Positions 1 to 12,765 are shown, counted from the stretch's first letter. The stretch: 64,000 nucleotides of DNA from Blastobasis lacticolella (GCA_905147135.1 LR990046.1:16894501-16958500); one strand, 5' to 3'. Program-made: numbers and translations. The notes: generated by a model from the letters alone, not told the origin.

Positions 1-424
1 TGTAACAGTGGATTATTTCTAATACCGACAAAACGATCATACGATCACGACACACTCGACACGACTTCGGAAAGCACGTTAAGCCGGCGCGCGGCTGTCC
101 CGTTTGGTATCGATTGATATCAGTCGTCATAAGCCACAAAGGAGGTCTCTTGAGCCATAAAAATATGGCGATATGTATGCACTCTAACAGAACAATTTTA
201 TTTTGTTTTTATATGTCATTCGCACTGTATCTTGTAATTTTCCATACAATAAATGAATTTAAAATGCATAGTAAATAATATAACGTAAACGTCATTGTCC
301 TATCGATACAGCCTACATAGAATAGCACAGTTTAAAAGAACACTAATAAACAAAGAAATGCAAAAAATGAGCGGTATGGGACGGCGCGATGCCCAAAGCC
401 ACAGAATATAATAACGTAAATAGC

Positions 425-510
425 CCCAACTTCCCCGGCTCAGATCGCGGGGCACCCTTTAATTAGGTAATATAAGGCTTTATTCGCCCAAATTAATACC
501 GACCTATTAA
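425..510 (+). repeat. dispersed repeat, copy 1 of 2
   Basis: About 80 bases starting in CCCCGGCTCAGATC recur at 1678-1756 with scattered changes, including the shared words CAGATC, CCCT..AATT and CAAATTAATACC. The family is unknown. No coding sense is visible. Confidence 0.45.
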
Positions 511-544
511 AGTATATGGATATGATATGATGCCGGTGGTATGT

Positions 545-799
545 CGTCATCATCTTGGCTTTACTGTCCCGGTTGTGCTCTCGCGCGTGAGGGGCCGGGG
601 TCCGCCTTGACCATGATCCAGGTTTGGCAGATCAGGTTATTACAGTGGAGCGACTGTCATCTGTACTCCGTGACCCTGTTACCAGGGACATGACCATATT
701 GGATCATGGTTACATATTCAGTCACCTTAATGTGCAAGTTTCATCCGATGTTTTCCCTCACCGTAAGAGCAGTAGTATTCAACTAATGTACATAATTTA
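545..799 (-). mobile_element. SINE A copy, 5'-truncated (tRNA head missing)
   Basis: On the minus strand this matches the body and tail of the tRNA-derived SINE seen complete at 49386-49746. The tail (CATCATCTTGGC on the plus strand) is at the left and the body runs to about 799. The tRNA-like A/B-box head is absent, as expected from incomplete reverse transcription. Confidence 0.8.
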
Positions 800-1677
800 A
801 CCATAGTGCAATATTTACCGCTGACCTGTGGATAAACGTAAATTCTAGATAGAGAAAAACAAATAAAAATATGCTCCCTATAACGAATTCGTCTGGGAAA
901 GAACTAATAGCCTACAAAACTATAATATGAAAATATCACTACGCCAACTAAAATTAACCGATTTTAATGAAACAATTATCCCGATTAAACTGGCTTTCAA
1001 ACGAATGAAACAATGATAAACACAAAGACACATAGCTACACAGATACTACAGCAATAAATGAAATGATACATACTTCAAACTTAGTAGTTTTTTTTTACA
1101 TTTTTGTTTATAACCTCTTCTTTTTGCGTTAGGGGTTTTTAACTTACTGACCGATCCCCGCGGTTATTATTTTTCCTTTGGTTTTATAAAAGAAAGTCAA
1201 AGTATCCCATGACACTCGAAAATAATGTTGCTTCCTATTAGTAAAAAAATAACGAACAAACTTTTCGTCTTTATAATATTAGTATAGCTGAAAGTAAGTA
1301 AAAAGTAACTTGTGGCCTTTGGGAATAATTAAAATTTTATCAGCGGAACAATTTTCAAAATCGCTTCAGTACTTGGCACGGAGATTACCCCCAAAAGCTA
1401 ATAGACACCACAGGTGACCAGAGAGCTGGCTCGTTCCTCGGACAGAGCATAAGTTTTACTATTCAACGAGGCAACGCAGCCAACTTTCTTGGCAATATTC
1501 CGGGGGGCAGCGAAGTGCATGACTTTTTTATTTTTTTATGTTTTAGTGTTAGTTTGAGTATTAGTTTATTTGTTTATGGTTCTGTCAACATTTTGTTTGC
1601 CTCCCCAAATATACAAATTTGCGTCTCTAAATTATTAGTATAGGAGTATCGACAAGACGGAACCGGCAGCGGCGCCC
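800..1677. other. AT-rich sequence without recognised feature
   Basis: No coding or RNA feature is supported here. A stretch near 950-1045 resembles the widespread insect repeat built around an ACCGATTTTAATGAAA core, also seen at 18036 and 34601. Confidence 0.4.
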
Positions 1678-1756
1678 AAAATCCCGGATCAGATCTCGTG
1701 GCGCCCTCTAATTCGATAAATAAGGTCACACTAGCCAAAATTAATACCCAGATTAA
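1678..1756 (+). repeat. dispersed repeat, copy 2 of 2
   Basis: Diverged direct copy of the segment at 425-510. It shares CAGATC followed by GTGGCGCCCT, AATT and AAAATTAATACC. Confidence 0.45.
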
Positions 1757-2086
1757 TCAACCGACGCTTCGGCTAATTGCTCGCGGCTCTGACAATATTG
1801 ACGCGATGCGATCGATCGATACATCGTTAGAAAGATGATAATTGTACGTGTACGCGATAAGATAAGCGAGCTGTGTACGCGGCGTAGTTCAAGAGGCTGT
1901 TGCGTCATCGAGCATAATGTTTGTTGTTTTAGCAGTGTATTTTGATCACTATATCGAGAGATATAACCCTCCGAACGGACCCCGAGCCCTCGAGAGTATA
2001 ACTGGGACATTACAGACAAGGTGATTATTTATTTCACTTTTTATCGAGAGAGTCCAAAGGCTCTCTCTCGTATAGTGATTATGGGT

Positions 2087-2427
2087 GAGCGTATGTGGCC
2101 TAGTGTTGAGAGGGTTCGACTCGTAATCGAGAAGTACCGGGTTCGAATCCTACTGCCACCACGTACCAATGACTTTTTTCTGAGTTATATACATTAGTTG
2201 AACACTAAAAGGTGAGGTGAGGGAAAACATCGTGAACATTTCAGGCGACTGAATATGTAATCATGATCTAATTTTGTCAGGTTCCTGTCAACAGGGTTAC
2301 GGAAGTCAGATGGCAGTCGCTTCACTGTAATTATCCGATCTGCCAAATCCTGGATCATGGTCAAGGCGGACTCCAGGCTCTCAAGCGCGAGAGCACAACC
2401 GGGATATTAACCCCAAGATGATTATAA
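2087..2427 (+). mobile_element. SINE A copy, near full length
   Basis: A tRNA-like head (A-box region GTGGCCTAGTG, B box GGTTCGAATCC) is followed by the SINE A body (GTACCAATGAC, then CCAAATCCTGGATCATGGTC) and the RTE-like tail AACCGGGA..CCAAGATGATTAT. A 12-bp direct repeat, TTATCGAGAGAG, lies at 2041-2052 and 2428-2439. It is a plausible target-site duplication, although ~35 bp of unexplained sequence separates the left copy from the head. Confidence 0.85.
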
Positions 2428-2439
2428 TTATCGAGAGAG

Positions 2440-3644
2440 ACGAGAACTTATTTTACATGACATAGGTGGTCAGAGCGTTCTTAATGATTTAGTTTCATCT
2501 GAACACAATTTCAATGGGACACTTTCTCAACAGGACGCAGTTTCAAACGATTACAAACCGACAAATTCATGACCAGAATACGTATTACCATGTAGTCTAA
2601 ATACTTACTACCTATTTATAGGCAACTTAAAAGGACTTAAACGTTGGTCGACTGTGAAACTGAATACTGTCAAAGCGGTGAAAGCAGCGGCAGCGGCGGC
2701 TCAAATAGCGTGCAATCGAATGACTATTCTCCAATGCTACGGCCACACTATCGTTGCCGACTACTAATTATTGCAGCTTGTTACTGCAATAATTAAGGCA
2801 ATGGGCAAGGTACCGCCGTATCAGCCGTATCAATGATACGGGGCCCCCGGGCCACAGGGGCCCCCAAACGTTTGTAAACAAATATTCGTTATCCATAATT
2901 TCTGTTAAACTCTTCCCTACTTCCCGGGAAAAATGATTAAATAGAGAATCTCAGAAAAGGGGACCCAAACCTCCGCCTAAATAATTCTAGAAATTTCGAG
3001 CTCGCTGCTCGCCGCTCGCTCATTAATTATTCGTAAAGTTAATTTTATTACACAATCTATTCACACAAGAATGTCAAAAATGTCGAGATCGCCTGGAGCT
3101 ATAGTCCATTCAATGATTTTACGTTTTTTTTATTAAAATCGCGCAAGGTTTTAAGGGCTAAATTATACGCGAATTTACGTGAGTTCGCTGCTCGCGACCA
3201 CTTATTGACTTAAGGTGAAACCAGGATTTAAGTTACTCGTACCCCCCGTAGTTGACTGTATCAACTAGGGGGCCCTCTAGAACTATTGATACGGGGCCCC
3301 CGGAGAACAAGCTACGCCCCTGATTAAGGCATTACATTATGGCCTAAATTACCGAGTGAAGTAGTGTGCTTACACTAGAGTTTACCTAGATACGATAATA
3401 AACTTGGTGGTAATAAAAATATCAATTAAAAAAAAATGAATGATATTTCGGCGACGTTGTGTTTTATGAGTGTTAAGTATTATTATATGAATTATTACAT
3501 TTTAATAAAGCTAACCGGTCGGCGGATACGTGTGATTCCAATGAAATCATGTTACACACTTAACAAACGGAAGTATGGCCGTACACGCATGAATGATTGT
3601 GGTAATCTTCCTAATCTATTGGCAAAACAGGTCTATTGACAAGT
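2440..3644. other. non-coding, with two GC-rich direct repeats
   Basis: No gene is supported. Two short direct repeats sharing GATACGGGGCCCCCGG lie at about 2815-2875 and 3238-3310. Between them are short CTCGCTGCTCGC words. The repeats probably come from a dispersed element that I cannot name. Confidence 0.4.
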
Positions 3645-3676
3645 CAATTTAGAGGAATAGACGTTCCTCTAAATTG
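3645..3676. repeat. perfect short hairpin, 13-bp arms, 6-nt loop
   Basis: CAATTTAGAGGAA is followed after TAGACG by its exact reverse complement. It is not followed by a T-run or a gene end, so a terminator reading is not supported. Confidence 0.75.
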
Positions 3677-4439
3677 AGGCTATTGCCTAAAAAAGCTATT
3701 GCCTACCGCCATATTACCATATTTATTGGAATTGTAAAATTATGACCATAAATAATGGCTTCACCTGGGTGTTGTTTTAATTATGGCCATAATTAGTGAC
3801 ATATTACGGTAGTGTAACCGTATCATAAGGCAATTGCAAAATGGCGATTAAATGGTACCAAAAGGTACAACAAATCATGAGTTGGAATTCTCCATTAGGC
3901 ATATTTTCTTAATTACGATAACACCTCCGCTCGTAGTAAGTGAGTTCTTTATACTGTGATAATACCAAATTGTACACATCCAATAAGTGTTTAAAAATAC
4001 TTCCGGTTGATCTGCGCAAAGTTGCGCGTTAGAATAAAACTTTGTTATTATACGCACTTCACGTGCCAAGGTTATAATATCTCGTAGCAACGCCGTAGGC
4101 TGTGCTACGAAGCGCTACGAAATGCGTAGCTCGTGATAAAGGGTAACCAACCAGGGATACGATAAATGTGGAATTATCTTGTTTATGTGAGTGAGCATCC
4201 GATATCTACTATTATATACCATATTATACTGAATATGTTTACACAATATACTTTTCAACGCACTTGCTCGTAAAGCGTACATTTTTGCACAGATTTTTGT
4301 CTCATAATATAGATTAAACACGCGTGCTTCTTTGTTTACATGAAATTTTAGACGAAGTCAGAACGATACCGTAGATACAAATTTCCGATGTCCTAATTTT
4401 TATCCGACTATAAATTTATGCTCCTGAATTTTTACCTGT

Positions 4440-4471
4440 TTCAGATGTAGTAATAATTTACTACATCTGAA
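4440..4471. repeat. perfect short hairpin, 14-bp arms, 4-nt loop
   Basis: TTCAGATGTAGTAA, loop TAAT, then the exact reverse complement. It belongs to the set of short perfect palindromes noted elsewhere in the window. Confidence 0.75.
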
Positions 4472-5007
4472 TCAAGAATCATTAAAATTAAAAAATAAAA
4501 CTCTAATTATTAGAAAGTTCTGATTTCGAGTATTTTGTTTCGCGACGGCCCGTTGCGGCACCCGTCGCGACCCCTCTGAATTCCAACGGGAATTAAAAGC
4601 CGTGTTTGCTTAATAAAGTATCGCTTTACACGAATTCATAGCAAATACCAATTTGCTCGCAGCCCTCGGCTATCAACACCGACGGGGAACGGATGCCGAA
4701 TTATGATTTTTAGAGAAATGAGTTTCGTGTTTCGTTTGATCGTGTTTCAATTAGATAAATACTCTTTTAAATAAAAAAAGGCTTAAAGGCAGGTGGCCCG
4801 TTTGTCTTTTGTTTATTTCATTTGACAGATCAAACTGGAACGCATTGCTCATAGAATAAGGGCCATTGTCGTATAGCGCGTTTTGGAACGCGGAGTGATG
4901 CGTAAGTGCGAATAAGTGCGAATTTTGATACATTTTGGCTTGTTATTAACAAAACTATCCCTAAATAAAAGTCAAACTCAGCGAATTTGACTGTAAATAT
5001 TCATTGT

Positions 5008-5110
5008 CTATTTATTTATTTATTTTATTTATTTATTTGCCAACAGATTTACACTTTTTGGTACATTAAATATTACATGAAAAATAGTAAACACTTAAAT
5101 GTAAATCCAA
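5008..5110 (-). mobile_element. probable LINE 3' end with TTTA-type tail
   Basis: On the plus strand a (TTTA)n run leads into TTTGCCAACAGATTTACAC. This arrangement also appears at 43588 and in short form at 33266. It looks like the 3' terminus of a minus-strand, heavily 5'-truncated retroposon. Confidence 0.35.
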
Positions 5111-5510
5111 TAACAGGCAAACTTACGTTCACAGTAGAATCGATCGATCTATAGTTGAGTATAAAAATTAAATATAAAATGTTAGTATTTTAGTCATCAT
5201 AATGAAAAAAATATTACGTAGCTTTGGGATTTTTATCACGTTAAGATCATTAAATCTTGTAACTCAGCGATTTTGACTAGATTAAATCCTAACATATATA
5301 CATGTTTGAGACATTAAAACGTTTGGAAAAATCAAACTCTGGGATGCCTGGCCTTAAGAATTAATTTAAGCGTTCGTTTAAGTCTTAGAAATTAATTATT
5401 GTAAGATTAGTTGGGGTGGAGATTGGATCGTGTCAGTGGGGTGTGCTGTTATAATTTTATATACTATCTATTGGCAAATTAGAAGGATTCATTTGTACAA
5501 CTTAGCTAGG

Positions 5511-5544
5511 TTTTGACATGTAAATAGAGATTTACATGTCAAAA
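5511..5544. repeat. perfect short hairpin, 15-bp arms, 4-nt loop
   Basis: TTTTGACATGTAAAT, loop AGAG, then the exact reverse complement. There is no associated gene. Confidence 0.8.
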
Positions 5545-6104
5545 TCTTTGGTAATCTCACATTTACTTATTATTTCATTGTAATTCACCTTCGATAGTTA
5601 TTGCAGTATCACATCAGCGTAACAACTAGCTCACTTATTAAAACTTAGGCGACTCATAAAGTTACCAAGCCTTAGGCAGCACTCAATTTTCATTACGTGA
5701 AAATTATGTCAAATCTCGCCAGCCAAAATATTCGCCTCTAGCAGAAGGTTATGCGATTTTTGGTTAGCCTTTCTGATCTCGTCTAGATGGACTTCAGACT
5801 AACTGGTAAGCCGGTAAAGGAGGATCTTATCTCCTACAGGCGTAGAGTTATGTTTGATTTAATATTTGTACGTAAACGAAAAATGATTTTCTCGGATGGA
5901 AAGTAAATGATATCTTGAGAAATATTTGGACAGCGTATCGGAATATTTTCAAGAAAAATCTGAGAACTTCATTGTTCATTTGTTCACAAAACTCCATTAG
6001 TGAAGATATTTCTTTGGATATCTGATATGGAGAACATCGGTGGGTAAGTAGGTAGCGAAACTGTTTATTTTTCATCTGTTATGATTACAAATAATAATTA
6101 GTGT

Positions 6105-6443
6105 TAACCTTGGCGTTAATTACCCGGTTGTGCTCTCGCACACGAGGGCCCGGGGTCTGCCTGGACTATGATCCAGTTTTGGCAGATCAGATAATTACAG
6201 TGGAGCGACTGCCATCTGACCTCCGTGATCGTGCTACCAGGATAACCTGACCAGATTCCTGAATCGCCTGAATGTGCGGGTTTCATCACGATGTTGTACC
6301 TCGCCGAAAGAGCATCAATTAGCTTTCAACTAATCTACATAACTCAGAAAAGAGTCATTATTACTAGGCCGCAATGGGATTTAAACCCGGTACTTCTCGC
6401 GTACGAGTCGGATACCTTAACCCGTACCGGCCACCGATGCTCC
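6105..6443 (-). mobile_element. SINE A copy, full length
   Basis: Complete minus-strand SINE A. The plus strand shows tail CTTGGCGTTAATTACCCGG, then the body, then the tRNA-like head with a degraded B box (GGGATTTAAACCC) and GGCCACCGATGCTC. ATTACAAA occurs close to both ends (6084-6091 and 6451-6458) and is a possible target-site duplication. Confidence 0.85.
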
Positions 6444-6449
6444 TGAAAT

Positions 6450-7821
6450 AATTACAAACAATTTTGAGTAAATTATTAGTTAATACATTAACTTTCAGCA
6501 CGACCCGCGAAAACCACTTTGCGTGTGCTGTTCTGACATAATTAATCTCAAATTTAATTTTTAAATTTTACATAACGTTACACAAAATCAGTTAAGTTTT
6601 CGTACACGCAGCAGCCTCAAATACAACAAAAGCGAATCCACTAAACAAAACTCTAATAACTAGTAAGTACCCCTCATCAGATTGCTCAAAGAGAATGGTC
6701 TCTTCAACAAATTAACTATATTGTTTGAGCAATTAGAGTTTGTAAGTTTAATCAAATGTTAATGAAGACTTACGTTGATCCTCTTCTCTGCGAAGACATC
6801 TATCTTTCTGCAGCCGACTGTCCGAGGGGAAAATTTTAAATCATTGTTTACGGCGCGGGGCAGCACCCTCGCGCTTAATATAAGCAGTCAGATCGCCGCC
6901 AGAAGATGGATTGCTTTGTAAATAGCTATCTCGATACGGTATATTCGAGCAGTGCATATTGCGAACGCGGTTCTGATGGATTTGGCTGCTTATCCTGAAG
7001 TTATTAGTTTTTTTATGTAGACCACCGCTGATTTGGAAGTCTATTTTGTCAATAAATATTTAGGTTAGTATTATAACGGCTAATCCGTAGCGAATCCGTG
7101 GGAGACGCCTATGTCCAGCTAGTGGAGGTCTTGCGGCTGTTAAGACTATGACAATATCTTCTCAACTAAGTACAAGAGCTTAAACACGATTTGTCCCAAC
7201 AGTTGCGGGCCCAATGCGTGCGCATGCACATTCGGTTTGTAAACGGTGACGTATAAACGGACTCTATCACAGAGAAAAAAAAAATTATCAGTCAGCCGTG
7301 AAGGTAACCAACTTTCCAATCTTTTCCCTATCTACTAGTAATGTGGCCGAAAATGGAGTATGTCATGATCGTTCCACAATTTAGCATAAACTAACAGTCC
7401 GTCTGTTAGTTAACCATACATTTTAGGCACCGACTTAAATTTGGAACTATTTTGTCCATAATCAGCACATACGTATTCTCTGGACGCCTCTCAACCTTTT
7501 CCTCAACATTTGGCGAGCTAATAAGGATTCTACCCGCGCTCCATGCAGTCGCAATCTTCCCGCGGATCCCTGGAAATATTCAATCGGGAGTGTGCAATAA
7601 CTGCGGGTGAGTGACCCACTGTAGTAATGTTCGTTCAGGGGCGGTATTGGCCAATATCTCGCTGGGGCCGTGATGGATCGGTGCTGGCAATTTCTGCCAT
7701 GTGGCCTTTGATAGCATTTCCGTCATGTTGGAGAATAATCGCGAACATCGACCATGGCGTTAGTGTTCAGGAGGAGGTACTAGTATAATAATAGTGATTA
7801 TCGTTTACTTGAAATTATATC
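6450..7821. other. no feature recognised
   Basis: No coding region with family similarity was seen. A short protein-like reading near 7690-7765 (+) could be TE-derived but could not be assigned. Confidence 0.3.
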
Positions 7822-7915
7822 CTAAGGGTGCGTCCAAATTTTGCGGACACGCCACGAATGCGCAGTTGCTGCAAAGGCTCGCACGCTGCTTTGCAAGATT
7901 TGGACGCACCCTTAG
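7822..7915. mobile_element. 94-bp MITE with 23-bp terminal inverted repeats
   Basis: The left end CTAAGGGTGCGTCCAAAT and the right end are inverted copies over 23 bp with one mismatch. The element is flanked by ATAT-rich sequence (ATATC on the left, ATATT on the right), so a short AT-rich target duplication is possible. It is far too short to encode a transposase. Confidence 0.75.
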
Positions 7916-8584
7916 ATATTAGGTACCTTTAAATCCCAACGGAACAAGAGTATGGTATTTAAATTTAATAGTGACTTAAATGTCGGAATCAGATGTTTTA
8001 TTGAGACCCATAACTTTAACTTAATACCACTCTACATTATAGCGGGATTACGTATACTCTCCGACATCTGTAAAGCTTAGGTCGAGTCGTGTCGATTTAA
8101 AAGTGGACATTGCGACATAAAACGAGTCTCGACACCGGGACAATAAATCGCGATGGCGGGTGCTGTCATACATCTGTAATGAAGGCAATCAACGCCACAA
8201 TTCTTGTAGCTCGAGGGCTTGCTTGCTTAGTATTTGCTGTGTGATCGAATACTGGCGAAACAAAATAAGGAGCGCTCCAGTTTTGCACATGTACCATCTT
8301 AATATTGAAACAATAGTCGTGAAAACAGCAATATTTATTTGCACAAAATGTTGTTCTAAAAGGAAACAAAAACACATAGGAGGATAGAATAAAATCAACC
8401 ACAAAATAGCATCCAAAACCACAGACACAATTTAAAGAAATCTAGACCATCAAAGAAAAAACCCCGTGGGAACTCATCTACGTCGACTCATCGCATTCTT
8501 TCGGATTTTCCCGGTGAGGAAGAAACTATACTCTCAGAGACGTCGTCCAACAAAAATTCCCTATCCCACAAATGATTATAAATA

Positions 8585-8695
8585 TGAATATTTGTTACCC
8601 CTTCACGCGAAAACGGTTAAACGGATTTGGTTGAAGATTGGGAGGTAGCTAAATTACGGTCTGGAGTAAGCCATAGGCTACTTTTTATGCCCCCC
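8585..8695 (+). repeat. widespread insect dispersed repeat (CCTTCACGC family)
   Basis: CCCCTTCACGCGAAAACGG..AACGGATTTGGTTGAA..CATAGGCTACTTTTTAT is a pattern I know from many lepidopteran loci. A diverged copy is at 62870-63010. It is non-coding here. A poly-C tract follows at about 8691-8702. Confidence 0.5.
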
Positions 8696-9059
8696 CCCCT
8701 CCTCTCCACTTGCGCGAAATAAAGTGTAGTCCTAACGGACGGAGCCGCGGGCGGATAGCTATATAAGGCTATAAAAGGCACAAACAAGGGAATTATTCGG
8801 CCACGCCGGGCGTCCGTCCCACTATCGCCTCAGACATCGCACCCATGGTTTTATGAAGCTCTCATGCGGCAGTAAACAGGATTTATGCGGTCTGATCTAG
8901 CGACGGGTAAATAAGCAAGACACGTGCGTGATCTGCCGAAGTGTCGAGATTCGTTATGCAATACAATGTAAGAAGCTTTGATTGGAGGTCCGGTTAAGTA
9001 GAAATTACCAAATCCTTCTATTTATGTGTTGGTATCGTAAACGTAACAGACATCATTAA

Positions 9060-9800
9060 TGTCGCATACATAGGCCCAAAAGGCCTAAAATCTGAAAGGT
9101 TTCCAGAAAAAAATATCCTGTGCCAATATAACAGTTTCTAATATTTGTTTATTATGACCTCAAATCTGTACGCCCAATGGTTAGGTTATGTTAGGTTTTA
9201 CCTTAAAGACATTATTCACGTTTCATGTTTGGGCCAAAAATCTAAAAGTGCCGGCCACGAAAAAATATTCTTTTCCGATGGAGCAAAAAATTCGTTATAT
9301 TTGTTTAGGTACTATGACGTCAAATCTGTACGCCCAATGGTTTGGTTAGGTTAGGATGCTCCGGAGTAGGGTAAGGTAGAAAACTTCGGTGTTAAATCAG
9401 TATTGCTTCACAATATTTACGTGTCAATGTAATATTTTATAATATGGATATATAATAACCATACTGCCTAGTCTTTAGTCACAGTTTTTGAAATCACGCC
9501 TTTTTTGTGGAATAAAAAGAAAAATGGTACGCTATTCGAATAAAGTCTCTTTAGGAAGCCCATATATGAGTTTTTACTTACATTACATTTACACTTTACT
9601 CCCTTGGGCGTTTCATACAATATTATCTCCCTGATGGGGCTGCGGGTAACAAGGAAAAGCTTTACGGTGACATTACATGCTACATAATTAGACATTGATC
9701 GAGCAGGAGGTGTGAAAAATATATTATTTTCCGATACCTTTAGTAAACATTTCCGAATATTTGTTTATTAATACCTCAAATCCGTACGCCCAATCGTTAG
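9060..9800 (+). repeat. three diverged units of a ~150-bp repeat
   Basis: A block built on ATTTGTTTA, then TCAAATCTGTACGCCCAAT and GGTTAGG, appears at about 9140-9195, 9300-9355 and 9755-9810. The first two are roughly tandem. The third is separated by ~400 bases that include unrelated sequence. The short ORFs in these units are not conserved between them. Confidence 0.6.
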
Positions 9801-10261
9801 GGTAGGCATATCCTTTCTATGACATAGAGAATACAGGTACATTTCTTATGAGGTTGGGTTCGGGGTGGGTACGGTGTTCTGTTCACGTTCGATCACACGA
9901 TTACGCTAACGCAAGTTGAAACAACGAGCCTACAAATAACGGAAAGTTTACCCAAGGTCAAGAGCTAAGGTCATAACCTAACTCTGACAGCATTACCACG
10001 GTAAATAATGTCCAGTTACGTGGATGGACATTGATGTTATTTTAGAAGTTATGTATCAATCAATATCCATGTATTTAACTTATTAGCAACCTGACATTAA
10101 CAACTTATACACCTAAACCTTCCTCATGAATCACTCTGTATATTGGTTAAAACCGTATGAAATCCGTTCAGTAGTGTTTGAGTTTATCGCGAACAGACAG
10201 ACAGACAGATGCGGCGTGGGACTTTGTTTTATAATATAAATAAATATAAATATCCTTGGGC

Positions 10262-10482
10262 AAATTAACACAGCACCTTGTGGCCCCAAAGTAAGCAAAG
10301 CTTGTGTTATATAGGGCGCTACATAGCTGATTTAGTACTTTTAAATATATACATATTATACGTGGCAACACTCAGACCTGTAAAAGAAATTAAAATTAAT
10401 TATTCAAATTTCTGTCCAGCTGGGATTCGAACCCGAGACCTCTTGCGTGGCAGACTGGCATTTTAGCCACTCAGGTCATCAC
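10262..10482 (-). mobile_element. SINE B copy, near full length
   Basis: On the minus strand there is a tRNA-like head (TGACCTGAGTGGCTAAAAT, B box GGTTCGAATCCC), then the signature AGAAATT..TTAATTTCTTTT, the TGAGTGTTGCCACGTATAA region and the CAAGCTTTGCTTACTTTGGGG 3' part. The family's TAGATGGCGC motif is mutated here. The sense copy at 11019 lies nearby in the opposite orientation. Confidence 0.75.
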
Positions 10483-11018
10483 TATTATAATTATAGGCAG
10501 ATAGTCGAAGTTATTAGGGTGCTTGACACCGTATTATTTTGGTCTGTTGGTCATTTAATAAGGATTCGTGCCCCGTGACATTATAATATTTTTACAAAAG
10601 ACAAATTCAAATTATTTTCTTCCCATTGAATACCCCTCGACAGAAGTGGCCAAACAACTTAATATGCACAGGCTTACGCACGCACACGCAAAATCAAACG
10701 GAGCGCTGTGATTAGTCCATCGGTCACTACCACATATACACATTGCGTTGCATGTGTGCTATAAATCCTCTCTGACATGACAAAATCGAATTATTATCGA
10801 TATTAATATTTCTATATAATTCTAACTATTATTATGGTATTTATTATTTAATATATATTTAATAATAATAAATTGAAAATGTTATTATATTGAGGGGGGT
10901 GTGGCGGGGTTAAAGGACGCGTAGAGAGTAGATAGAGAGAGTAGGGATACGGTAGATTTACCGTAGGGGTATTGCATGAGTACGGCAGAGTTATGTCAGG
11001 AGTACGATAGTGTGTGAC

Positions 11019-11262
11019 GTCCTGAGTGGTTCAGTGGTTAACATGCTGTTTTGCCATACAAGAGGTTGCGGGCTTGTTTCCCGACCGGGCAGAAATTGAA
11101 ATGATTAATTTTAATTTCTGTAACGGGTCTGGGTGTTCTATGTTTAACAAGTATGTATTTAAAAAAAAGTGTATAAGTACTATATCAATTATCTAGCACA
11201 TATAATACAAGCTTTGCTCAGTTTAGGGCTAGATGGCGCTGTGTGAATTTGTCTACGATTAG
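11019..11262 (+). mobile_element. SINE B copy, near full length
   Basis: tRNA-like head CCTGAGTGGTTCAGTGGTTAA, a degraded B box, then CGGGCAGAAATTGAAATG, TTAATTTCTG, GTCTGGGTGTT, an AT-rich stretch, and CAAGCTTTGCTCAG..GGGCTAGATGGCGCTGTGTG. The final block is shared with 37925-38060. No target-site duplication was resolved. Confidence 0.8.
11230..11239 (+). promoter_or_regulatory. CTCF-core-like motif inside SINE B
   Basis: TAGATGGCGC fits YAGRKGGCRC at all ten positions. It lies in the 3' part of SINE B. Binding is inferred only from the sequence match. Confidence 0.35.
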
Positions 11263-11860
11263 GTATTTTAGTGTTAAGGTAACTGCATCCCACCTCTACC
11301 CCACCCTACCGTACCCTTACAATACCTATGCCCCTTCAAAAAACTAATATCAAAATCAGTCCGCAATTGACGAAAATTTCAAGGAACACACGTACCTACA
11401 ATAAAAGAACATTCAATCGAAATAAGAATCTTCTCCTTTTTTATACTATACTACAAATATATTATATCGAAAAACAAAATAATTTATCGATAAGGTCGGT
11501 TCATGTGCACAGCACTAGATTGGGCACCAGGTGTCCTTGAGCGCGGGCGAATATTTTTCCTAAAATATTGATAAATACAAGGTTTTTAGACTTAACGGTG
11601 AAATGAAATCACTCCTTTTGTTTTAGAAGTCTGTTAGCTTCTTGCTTTGCAATTAACTATTGTGCAAGATGGCACATTTTTAACACTTTAGGCACAGCTT
11701 TTTTGATGCGCACTCCGTTGAATTCTGCAAGAGACTGACGGCGCGTTCGCGCCTTTTGGAAGAAAGTAGCCCATTTGCTCATAGTTGTGGCGCGTCTGCA
11801 CCGCCTACTTAGCTTTTCTAACTACTTATTTTTCTATGGGCCAAACGACCGAGGGGCAGG

Positions 11861-11882
11861 GTGAGAGAGAGAGAGAGAGAGG
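11861..11882. repeat. (GA)n microsatellite
   Basis: An uninterrupted GA run of about 20 bases. Confidence 0.9.
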
Positions 11883-12512
11883 AAAGTTTTATTGTATTAT
11901 TTTATACTGTACAGGTAATTTAATCTAATTACCATAGACGTATATAATACGAGTATCAATGTCCATTTCTTTATTACGGCTACTTTTCTCAATGTGTTTG
12001 CCCTTAGTGCAGGTAATTTAAGGTTTATATGCAAGCAAAAGCTTAATCGACCAATAAATTGAAAGTTGGCTTATCTTTAGGGTGTTTTCAGCCGGTAAAC
12101 ACTGTCGATTTTCTGGTCTGTAGTTTGGGGGCTAGAAGGGTTAATTTCCGGTCATTTAGCTTATACGAGTGAAGCGGTCATCTGTAAAGGCGAGCGTTCA
12201 CGGGGAATAAAAGTTGTAAAACGTTACAACTTGACCTATACATGCGTAGTATGTTGAATATTGGTGTTATATAGTTGAATATAGGTGTTATGATTTAGAC
12301 TAGACCTATCGAGCGCTGTAGGTAACCCGTTAAAAGAAAACTTGTAGTAGTTACTCTGTCGAAGGTTAGTTGCAGTGGCGATTTCTCTAACCAAAAATGG
12401 ATAGTACATGTAATGAAATAACTTTAAGAATCTAAATTGAATAAAGTTACACGCAAAACAACAAACATTACCATAAATAGTAAGTTATTTAGTAACTTGT
12501 AAGTGTATTTGT

Positions 12513-12765
12513 CCGTGTGGTGTCCGGCAGAGTAGAATAGAACCAACTCCTTACACTCGTGGGTGTCGTACAAGGCGACTAATGTTTTCGAGGCAAAAGA
12601 TCAAGAATCTCCGTAGTCTGGAAAATGGGCAGCAGCATTTTCCATTGTTATATTTTAACACTGCGATCTCCAACCCGCCTGCCAAGCGTGGAGATTATGG
12701 CAATAACCTCGTGGGAGAGGCCCTAATTCCTGTAGTGGAGTGTTACGGGCTGTGATGAGTGATGA
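12513..12765 (+). mobile_element. LINE 3' end, second RTE-like family
   Basis: Contains GTCCGGCAGAGTAGAATAG, GGGTGTCGTACAAGGCGACT, AAATGGGCAGCAGC, then TGCGATCTCCAACCCGCCTG and GTGGAGATTATGGCAA. It ends GTTACGGGCTGTGATGAGTGATGAG, a degenerate TGATGA tail. Further pieces of the family lie at 19020, 19735, 22965 and 51436. I recognise it as a lepidopteran TE tail. Assignment to RTE rests on the TGATGA-type end. Confidence 0.55.

Noticed and set aside
3645..3676. Rho-independent terminator
   Set aside because: Eukaryotic context, no T-run and no gene upstream.
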